From NCBI RefSeq assembly GCF_001640025.1, contig NC_031674.1:4650001-4714000 (forward strand): a stretch of DNA of 64,000 nt, in the 5' to 3' direction. This document shows positions 56,001-64,000 of the stretch, in pieces (positions within the stretch are counted from its first letter, which is position 1; each line of letters begins with the position of its first letter). This stretch comes from Sugiyamaella lignohabitans (lineage: Eukaryota > Ascomycota > Dipodascomycetes > Dipodascales > Trichomonascaceae). The notes under the pieces are model-generated. The model saw nothing but the letters and a program-made list of their open reading frames with translations, did not search any database and was not told where the DNA came from. The translations under genes and the position numbers were made by a program.

Positions 56001-58062
56001 CTTCGGAAAGTGCCACAGGATCTGGTAACAGAACTCTAGTGGACTTGAAAGACTGATTAGATGCTTTCACATTTGTTGGGGTTGTCAATAGGTGGTGTAG
56101 AACAGCCAGTCCACGTTTGCGTGTTTCTATGTCGCTACTGTCCAAGTACAACTGAATCAATGGCTCAATGATCTTATCCCAAACAACTGTATAGTGAACA
56201 TCAAGGTGAGTATTCATCGACTGAGTTGGTTTCATGGAGAGTAGAAGAATTGCATTGAGAGTTTGAGAAAGAGCTTGAACAGTAGCGGGACGGTTGTCCT
56301 TGAGTAGCTTGAAGGGATGAAGCAGAAAACTAATGCTTTTGCTCTCTACGCGAGACGAATCTCCAAAAATTTGAGGTGTCCAAATAAAGATCACTGTGTT
56401 CCAAGTATGGATAGTTGCCACTCTAGTGGACAAAAACTGTGAGTTGATTCCAAGCTTATAAAGATCCAACATTTGCATCATGTTATGCCATTTATCGACC
56501 GTATGATCAGGATGAGGGCCCCAGGTGAGAAGAAGAAGAATTACAGATCTCCAGATGGACATGGCCATTCTACCTTCCCCTTGTGTATTTATAAGCTCAG
56601 TCAACCGAATGCGGAAGTGATCAAAATATGTTCTCAAATTAGTATCAAGTGCATCATTTGTACTTGTCTCTGTGACACCGCTCTCTGGGATGTTGTCGCT
56701 TCCTTCCTCTAAGTTGCTTTCCATTGGCTTCTCAAATAATTGGTAAAGACATTTTCCAATTGTACGATCATGAAGTAATCTTTGGTTACAGTCTTGAAGA
56801 ACCAGCAAAGCTTGTTGACGAATAGATGCAGGTTGGTCAATAAGTGCCGATATAATATTAGGTAGCCATTTCTGAACATTTTGAATCATCACCCCGGGAT
56901 TAGTTTTAATCAGCAGTCGATGACTGGTGATATATTCTGATATAATGCCTGTAGATGAGAATGTCGGCCTGGCTACTACTGCATTCAGCAGGCGAAGAGC
57001 CATGTCATTCGTTAGTGGTTTTGGCAACCGCTGGTAGTTGAAAATGTGCAAATACGCGGCCACTACCGACTTACTCGAATTAGCGTCTGTTAGTACATCC
57101 AAGCCTCTATTCAAAAACCACTTCACCAATTCAAAGTCCAATTGAAAAGCAATGTCCTCAGAAAAAAACAAGTAGTCAACGACTCGAAGAATCTGAATAA
57201 CTGTTCTGACATCAAGTGTATTGGACGATGCTTCAGCAGCTATTAAGTCTCGCTTGGCATAGAGGGCTAATGAATTTGCATTGTCTAATAGCAACTGTGT
57301 AGATATTGAACTGTTTTTATGCCGTAGAGAAGTATTTAAAGATGCATAAATTTGCAAAACACTTGTGTTTGACGAAGAGGTGCCAATTTTTTCCAGCTCG
57401 GCACATGCAGCATTCATAATTACGTCCAGATTTGGATACTCGGAGAAGTCGAGTGAACCCAAGTAGATGTCACCAAGAATTGAAGCGGGAGATGATGCAT
57501 TTGATGTGTGAGAAACGCCCGCACTAGATGTTGTTTGCTTAAGAATCGATTTTCGCGGTTGAATATTATGATGCAGTGGCGTGAGTCTCTTACTGTAGCT
57601 CGAAGATGATGTTTCTCCCTGAGAATCAGAAGTTACTGTGGCATATTCTTCCTGATCGCCAGATAAGTCTTTTTCAGCGTCGCTATCAATATCGTCATAT
57701 GAGCTCGCAGATATTGACTCAACTTTGTCGCTAAAGGCAACAGATTTGGTAACTGCCTCATAGGGCTCCACTTGGGGCACTGGCTTGTTCGAGGGAGACA
57801 CAGGAACCGATTCACTGGATATGGTCTCTCCATTTTGTTCCTGTGGGCCCTCATCTTCGCTTAGCTTTTGTTTTGCGACCCTTCGACGTGCCCGTTGGCT
57901 CGGTATTGGGTGTTGTTGTTCATCTTTCTCTGGCAATGGACTCTCCTTTTGCTGATTCAGTTTCTGCTGACGCAGACTAGCCCGAGTCCCCAATCGCCTA
58001 GGGGTCATGGGAGGTGTGATAGGAACTTGACGACTCGAGTCCGACAATACTGAGGTCAGCAT
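53097..58062 (-). CDS. RIF1: Rif1, telomere and replication-timing regulator
   Basis: PP1-recruiting protein that restrains origin firing and telomere elongation. 1,633 residues from two exons, 55229-58062 and 53097-55164, with one 64-base intron (GTGTGT donor at 55228, TGCTAAC branch, TAG acceptor; phase 2). The start is the ATG at 58062; a GTG codon two positions upstream extends the open frame. The N-terminal basic segment carries both PP1-docking motifs: KSVAF (RVxF type, residues 106-110) and SILK (172-175). The Rif1_N HEAT-like repeat domain runs from about 210 to beyond 900. The C-terminal ~450 residues are disordered, acidic and SQ/TQ- and SP-rich with a basic RKRKRGRRCRR cluster, and end in a short predicted helical region. 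S. cerevisiae Rif1 is 1,916 residues. Identity rests on the domain plus the motif pair. Confidence 0.88.
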
Positions 58063-58408
58063 AGCCACAGTGGAAGCAAATGATGAAGTGCACGCGAAAT
58101 CACTCTATTATGTGACGTCCACCGAGCAGCCCGATTAATAATCCAATTGGATCCAGAAGAAAAGTTCGGTAATTAACAAATTGAAATTAGTAAATTTTGA
58201 AATCAAGATAAACCATTAAATATATTCTGCAGATATATGACCGACCGCTCCTAACGCGTGCAAAACGCGGCAGCCGCGCGTACTCTCATTACCATTCCTA
58301 ATTAGGCTAATCACCAACCACCAGTATTCAACCGAAAAGGCACATTTGGGATAATGTAGAAACTATAAATTAAAAAATAGTAAATATACGCCATAACTCT
58401 CATGAAGG
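58063..58408. promoter_or_regulatory. RIF1 promoter with an MluI cell-cycle box
   Basis: 346 bases between RIF1 and the 3' end of the PHAF1-like gene. It contains ACGCGT at 58254-58259, the MBF consensus, closely followed by a second AAACGCG-type string and a CCGCGCG, about 195-220 bases upstream of the RIF1 ATG. No coding frame. Confidence 0.5.
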
Positions 58409-60038
58409 CTAAAATATAGTTAAGGAGGAGACTGCTCCGTTTTTTAAAACCTCGAAAATACATCGGGGACAACCATAGAGTTGAGTGGCTCCCCAGTCGT
58501 CCTCGTCCGCCGCAGAATGGTTTATATCATCCTCACCAACGAGCTCCACACTGCTGCCAGGTGACTCAATCGTGCGGTTGAGCATCATTGACATCGGTGG
58601 AGTGTTTGTTCCCTCGGGAACAAATTGGTTATAGAATTCAGTAAAAGGTGTTTCGGAGCTTACTGGGGGGAGTGGAGAGCCCTGTGAGCTGTTTCCATTC
58701 CGGTTAGACGGCGGGAACAATAGCCACCTGCACCGGTTATACACTTGGAAGGATAGACTCGAAGGGACATTTCCATGTATGATAATCTTCTTCACAGTAG
58801 GGTTGGGGAGGCTTGTATCAAAACAAAGGTCGAATCCTAGTTCAAAGTAATTGAAAAAGAGATCAGTATTAGCTCGCGATGAGAGTTCCGAGAGAACCCT
58901 TCTTCTGTTATTTGTTCCAGTAGTTCCAACAATGTCATCTTCGTCAAAACTAATATCTGGATTGTGAATCGATAAGCGGCTGTCCTGTTTAAATATTCTT
59001 TCAGAGGGTGGTCCCAAGGTCATTATTGCACTTTGCATATCCGTAGAGTTTAGTTTGATATCAAAATCTTTTATACCATGCGGATGATGGCTGAAAATAA
59101 CTAAACAATCTCCTGATGTATGCCGAATTTGTAAATGATCAATCATAATTTGTGAAGCGGAACTTTCTGATAACGAGTTAGGTGCGACTTCAGGTTCATT
59201 ATCGAATGAGCCATTCTCACCGTTTCCCAGAATGCTCTTGCCCAGTAGAAGTGGACGCGGTTTAAAAATCTGACTCTGTGCCACTTGCCAACTATGACCC
59301 TTAAAAATTGCCATAGAAAGGCAAGCTCCTCGAAGGTCCCTAGAATTATTTGGCGTTGCTCCTGAAAGATATTTCACTATACTATCCTCTGATATTGATT
59401 CTGGTACCACAAAAGAAAATGCGACACCCGGATAGCTCAGAATATATCTCGAGCTATCTCTATCAAACCATCCCGGATACGTTGGGCCAAACACTTTACT
59501 GTAGATCTGCTTAAAAGTCAGAACACCATCTTTTGCAAGTTCAGTCCCTTTGTAAGCTACTCGTGTAGATAAGGACCAGTCTAAAACCTCTATTAGACGC
59601 AAACTTTGATCTGAACCATCGAAATGCAGTCGTAATCCATTCGATTCGACTTTCACAATTACAGGATTCCGGATAGGCGATTCTTTAGAATGGATTATTT
59701 CAATATGAGGGAACATTGCTTGATTCGATCTTAGATAGCTCAGTATTGAATGTAATGATGACCCAAGATCTGTGGCAGGTTAGAACTAGTACCATAATTG
59801 CCTATCAGGACTTGTCGATTGTAACAGTAAGAAAATATTAACATTTATACACAACCACACGTAAATAGCGGCAAACGGAGAAAAGAAATATTCAAAACTT
59901 ACGAAAGTAACCAAGACCCTGACCAGGTCGCACCGCCAATGCGGGGTTATGTTCCTGATCCACAGGCTGAGAGCTGATAAAGCTTCCAGGTAAACGACCA
60001 ATCGCGAAGGATGCTGCAGATGATACTGTGGCAGACAT
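58409..60038 (-). CDS. PHAF1 / UPF0183-family protein
   Basis: 498 residues from two exons, 59903-60038 and 58409-59769; intron of 133 bases (GTAAGT donor at 59902, TTCTAAC branch, CAG acceptor; phase 1). Exon 1 encodes MSATVSSAAS... then RPGQGLGYF, joining to HLGSSLHSILSYLRSNQ, the N-terminal pattern of the UPF0183 family. Further signatures: LHFDGSDQSLRLIEVLDW, FGPTYPGWF, YILSYPGVAFSF, ELGFDLCFD, and the C-terminal IFEVLKNGAVSSLTIF. The human homologue (C16orf70/PHAF1/MYTHO) associates with BCAS3 at forming autophagosomes; to my knowledge S. cerevisiae has no clear counterpart. Head-to-head with NUDC. Confidence 0.85.
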
Positions 60039-60464
60039 TGTGAGAAGTATCTGTAAGCTCTAGTTAACTAATGTTTAAAATAGTCGTCTACAAGCTGGGT
60101 TTCGTGGTTGATAACAAAAGGACGATATGCATCAACACGCATATTGATGTAGGAGGCAACTAAAACCTAAAGATAAGGCCGTTCTAATGAGAGGCTGCAT
60201 AGCAGCCGCTCGGTCAAAGCTTAGAAACCGGTCAGATGACACCCAAAGTTTCGATTTATTCCCTACAGCGTAGACTAGTAGAGAGTAGACTCTCTTATAC
60301 GTTGTGGATCAAGCCTTGGTGGGTCGTCGATGGTTTGCTAATTTCTACAAGTTTATTTTGATTTACTGAACCAATACAGTATTGGTCTGGCGCGGCTGCG
60401 GCTGAGTACATAAACCAAATCCACATAGTCTTGTTCATGGACAGCTACACAGATCAAACCAATA
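60039..60464. promoter_or_regulatory. Divergent intergenic region PHAF1-like / NUDC
   Basis: 426 bases between two divergent initiator ATGs. No open frame or RNA gene recognised. Confidence 0.4.
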
Positions 60465-61101
60465 ATGGCTGTCATTGAGGAGATCGAAGAAAGCCCTGTG
60501 CCTGAGACCACAAACTCTGATGAGTGTAAGTTCTATCCTTAGCTAGGAAAGATATGCAGATGTCAAAAGTGATTTAATTCAGCATCTAACAATGGCAGCC
60601 CATGTTCCAAAATACACTTTCAAGCAGACTTTGGAAGATGTAACAGTAACCATTCCACTGTCAGCAAAAACGAGAGCCAAGTTTGTTAATGTTAAACTTG
60701 GCAATTCTAGTATTGAAGCTGCTTTAAAGTCGACCCCTGATGATTATCTGATCAAAGGAACTCTATTCAATGAAATTATTGTGGATGAGTCTACTTGGTC
60801 TGTCGTTGATCAAGAAGAACTGGTATTTAACTTAGAAAAAGTCAACAAAACTGAATGGTGGCCACATGTTGTTACTACTGATCCAAAGATAGATGTCACA
60901 AAGATTCAACCAGAAAACTCCAAACTGAGTGACCTAGACGACGAAACAAGAGGTATGGTTGAGAAAATGATGTTCGACCAGAAACAAAAGCAAGCCGGAC
61001 TCCCCAGCAGTGACGAATTGAAAAAGAGGCAGACTTTGGAAAAGTTCAAAGCTATGCATCCAGAGCTCGACTTCAGTAAAGTAGATATGAATAATATATG
61101 A
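60465..61101 (+). CDS. NudC-family co-chaperone (CS domain)
   Basis: Nuclear-distribution protein C homologue, an HSP90-associated co-chaperone linked to dynein regulation. 187 residues from exons 60465-60525 and 60599-61101; intron of 73 bases (GTAAGT donor, TCTAAC branch at 60585-60590, CAG acceptor; phase 1). After a short acidic N-terminus comes the CS domain: YTFKQTLEDVTVTIPL, KFVNVKLGN, IKGTLFNEIIVDESTWSV, VFNLEKVNKTEWWPHV. Then follows the NudC C-terminal helix (MVEKMMFDQKQKQAGLPSSDE, FKAMHPELDFSKV). The ATG at 60592 is inside the intron, between branch point and acceptor, so an annotation starting there would be wrong for the spliced message. S. cerevisiae lacks a clear NudC, as far as I know. 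Confidence 0.9.
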
Positions 61102-61446
61102 AGGATCGGCGCAGTGCATATTTAGACCCTGCATTATCATCGCAACTTGCATTGTTCGTTGTTGTGGCATACTTTTAAGCAATGCTGTTATAAATAAGTA
61201 GCTATCTAATACACATTCATATGGAATATAACAGAGCTTTCTTTGGTGAAAGTTTTCAAAAATTTCAAGCTCGCAGCGCTACTACTTCTTTCAAACCATG
61301 AAGAGATAGGTATGCGCGGCGCTATATGGCATTGCAGACCCATTGGATGTTTACTTACATGTAGGATGACGAGATAGCTGAACGTCACTGTTGTTTTATC
61401 AATTGACAAGATAACCACGAGATAACCAGGTTAAAGGTCAATAACA
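61102..61446. promoter_or_regulatory. NUDC 3' end / RAV1 upstream region
   Basis: 345 bases, AT-rich, with no coding frame or RNA gene recognised. It should contain the RAV1 promoter. Confidence 0.4.
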
Positions 61447-64000
61447 ATGGCAATTACATTTTTACCAGGAGAGCCCAACAGTGTAGTAAATGCTATAGAC
61501 TGCGTTTTATGGGAGAGCAATCGGCTGGTAGTAAGTTTATAGGAGGTTCATGTATCTGTTGAAGTAGCTTTGATTTTATTAACCGATCTATAGGCATATT
61601 GTTCTGGAAACAATTTAATAATATTAAAAGATGCATCCCTTCTCTTACAAACAGTCTATCTTGTTGGGGACGGGAACGCAGTTTCAATAAATCAATCGAC
61701 TGGCCAAATTGCTGTTGCATATGACAACAAGGTAAAAATACTGAACCCATTGGTTCAATTTGGTAGAGACTTGAGATGGGAAGAGGAGAGTTATGAATTG
61801 AGCCATAACGAAAGAGAAACGATAAACAGCTTAACATGGGGAAACAGTAGCGATTTCCCAGAAATCTTGACTGGGTCAACATATTTGCAGTTATGGTCAC
61901 TTCCGGGAGGAACCCAATCGGGTAGTGCTAGCTATATGACGTCTGCTAGTAACGATGAGAAAACGGAAAAAATGCCTAAAGTTATTTGGAGAAAGAAGCT
62001 TGCTAACCCCGTAAATATAATCCAGTTTTCGGTTGATTCATGGCTCGTTGCGTCAGTGGGCGAGTACGACAAGCTTGTCAAGATCTGGAAGAGGACCAGC
62101 TTCGACAAGGACAATGTAGACTTTGATTTCAATTATATTCCACATCCGGCCAGGATTCTAAGGATGAGGTGGCAGCAACCATTTGACATTTCTCAGTCCA
62201 TTGAGAATACTTTATATACGTTGGCAGATGATAAGGTAATAAGGATTTGGGCGCCATTCGACTCCATCGACATGGGAAATCTTCAACTATGGGCATCTAT
62301 AGATTTACTAGATCATCATTTTGGATTGATGCTGGATAACAGAGATCTTTCTAGAGCTATAGAGAGCAGTGTGGCTGCTAATGGGGCGAACATTAGTGAT
62401 GACGGTAAACTACCGCGTGACTTGTCAAACGTAATTAGTCTTGCCCAAAGCGCGCCCGAGATTTGCATTACATTTAACAAGGACAAACAAACCATATCTG
62501 CGTATAAAGTAGATAATGTTGGTCTCAAAAATAAAAAACTTGCTCAAATTACAAAGATTGTTGATGACCAGAAACTGACATTATCTGAGGCCAATTTATT
62601 CCCATTTAAAGCGGATAGACTGGATTTTTTTACCTATGCAGCTCAGGCCAATTCTACTACAAGTGACCTTGCAAGTTTGTCAATTTTAATACACGATTAT
62701 TGTGGTACTATTTATAACGTTGCGATCGATATCGCCAAACTCCTCAACTCGGATACCAATAGAGAACGACGATTCCTACTTAAAGCCATAATTACGGGAC
62801 ATAACAAATCTGTTCGAAGAATAACTCGTTCAGGGGATGGAAAGCTTTTGTTAACACAGTCTCGATTTTCTGAGAATGCTTTATGGAAGCCTCAAGTCTT
62901 GCCTATTGGTGTCACTCTCCGAAAATGCAGTTGGTTACACTCAGAATCAGGTACAGTGACTCAATCAGTATTGGTTCCCGATTCTGACTACGCTATAACA
63001 TTACTCGATTGTCAGCAATTAATTGTTTGGGACTGCCGCTCCCAGGTTGCTGTACAGATAGGTACAGATGAAATTAAACTGGAACATATCGCCGAACCAA
63101 TGTGTATGCTCTTATTACCAGAGGCTGAGCAGTCTGGCAGTTTGCATCTTATTATTGTCTACGATGAGAATAATATCCTTGTGTGGTCTATAGACATAGA
63201 GGGACAAAAAGCTAATGTCAAATGCAATGGTAACTTCCCTCTACCTGCATTCGGTGAAAATGAAAAGCTCCATTTAGCAGTGCCAGTTGATCCTGTAGGC
63301 TGGCATGTTACAGTAGGTTCAACACTAGATACTTTTCAAAGAGAAGTCATTATTACTGTTTCAAACACAGGTGTATTAAGGGGTTGGACAGCTCGTATTA
63401 ACGCAGCTGAAGAGCTGGAATGGCTGGAGACTTCTGAAGTATATACAGGAGTAGCAGGAATTGTTCGGGCCCAAGTTTCATCTACAAAGAAGGTAGCTAT
63501 TACAAATTCAGATTGCACTGAGCTATCTATTTGGGACACGTCTAATGCTCTTCTGGAGTTCAAAGAAACATTTCCGGCAGAAAACTCAATATCAGATCTT
63601 GATTGGACAACCACTCCTGATGACCAGTGTGTACTGGGTGTGGGATTCGCACAACAGATTGTATTATACTGCCAACAGCGATTTGATTACACCAACAAGA
63701 CTCCATCGTGGGCTCCTTTTAGGCGAGTTGACATCTCAAAATATACCTCACACAAAATAGGGGATTCTATATGGTTAAAAGATGGTACGTTTGTTGTAGG
63801 TGCTGGTAACCAGTTGTTTGTCCAAGATCGCAATGCTGATATCAATGATGAAACGACGAGACAATTGCTGGGCTCTCGATATACGCGTGCTACATTAGAT
63901 AATATTAGCACGATATTTGATATCTGCTCGGTACTCAACGGTCCGCTTCCATTATATCACCCCCAGCTACTTATCCAATCTATACTTGCAGACAAGATGG
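61447..64000 (+). CDS. RAV1: RAVE complex subunit Rav1 (rabconnectin-3 family), 3'-truncated by window edge
   Basis: Central subunit of RAVE, which reassembles V-ATPase V1 with V0 after glucose return. Exon 1 61447-61530, intron 61531-61593 (GTAAGT donor, TATTAAC branch, TAG acceptor; phase 0), exon 2 from 61594 open to the end of the window; about 830 residues visible of an expected ~1,350. The spliced start ITFLPGEPN ... RLVAYCSGNNLIIL closely follows the S. cerevisiae Rav1 start. WD-type repeats are visible: INQSTGQIAVAYDNKVKIL, ASVGEYDKLVKIWKR, ADDKVIRIWAPF, TNSDCTELSIWD. Near the right edge is the LNGPLPLYHPQLLIQ segment typical of Rav1/DMXL proteins. Lack of an in-window stop hides it from simple ORF calling. 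Confidence 0.93.

Noticed and set aside
58409..60038. First impression of a 9-1-1 clamp (Ddc1/Rad9) subunit
   Set aside because: The LHFDGSDQ...LIEVLDW, YILSYPGVAFSF and C-terminal IFEVLKNG segments fit UPF0183/PHAF1 instead.
1..64000. Transposons, CRISPR arrays, rRNA, centromere or telomere arrays
   Set aside because: No transposase, reverse transcriptase or integrase frame, no long terminal repeats, no spaced direct repeats and no rRNA-like blocks were seen.

Overview
This is nuclear DNA of a budding yeast (Saccharomycotina). The window holds about 21 protein-coding genes on both strands, separated by short gaps, and every recognisable product has a yeast or general eukaryotic counterpart. 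Introns are frequent for a budding yeast: I place 17 (16 inside coding regions, one in a 5' leader). They have GTAAGT/GTATGT-type donors, a branch box of the (T)ACTAAC/TCTAAC type and an acceptor AG close behind it. CTG codons fall at conserved leucines (for example the SSLLN of the MSS1 P-loop and the L before TGTAE in DIA4), so this is not a CUG-Ser yeast. IND1, a complex I assembly factor, is present, which points to a lineage that kept respiratory complex I. Together with the NudC and PHAF1/UPF0183 genes this suggests an early-branching group (Trichomonascaceae/Dipodascaceae-like). That placement is inference.

Layout. 1-3.7 kb: TRS130 (cut by the left edge) convergent with HEM4. 4.3-8.3 kb: a large SET-domain protein convergent with a CTK1-type CDK carrying an RD/RS-rich N-terminus. 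9.2-13.9 kb: GRX5, TAD1 and an unrecognised 877-residue disordered protein. 13.9-16.5 kb: a 2.6 kb region without a gene that I can see. 16.5-31 kb: RPL27, DIA4 and the giant HECT ligase TOM1. 31.3-32.2 kb: a CCDC174-type protein. 32.2-34.2 kb: a long regulatory region with inverted repeats and a 5'UTR intron. 34.2-42.6 kb: a neurofibromin-type RasGAP (IRA). 42.8-48.5 kb: REX4, PRP3, TAF14 and a predicted GPI-anchored protein. 48.7-52 kb: a mitochondrial cluster IND1-AIM41 / MSS1 around a short divergent promoter. 52.3-58.1 kb: a small SET protein and RIF1. 58.4-64 kb: PHAF1/UPF0183, NUDC and the start of RAV1 (cut by the right edge).

Most of the window is ordinary housekeeping sequence: vesicle traffic, heme, Fe-S and respiratory assembly, tRNA charging and editing, splicing, transcription elongation, ubiquitin, Ras shut-off, replication timing and V-ATPase assembly. 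The most unusual structure is AIM41-IND1. The IND1 initiator exon lies inside the 3' end of AIM41 in the same reading frame, the AIM41 stop codon sits 9 bases inside an IND1 intron, and an RKF|S motif resembling a mitochondrial cleavage site lies between the two protein modules. Splicing would therefore convert AIM41 into an AIM41-IND1 fusion. Other points worth checking are the ATG-free spliced leader of IRA, a 9-nucleotide first exon in TAF14, an MluI box upstream of RIF1, and palindrome clusters in two long intergenic regions.
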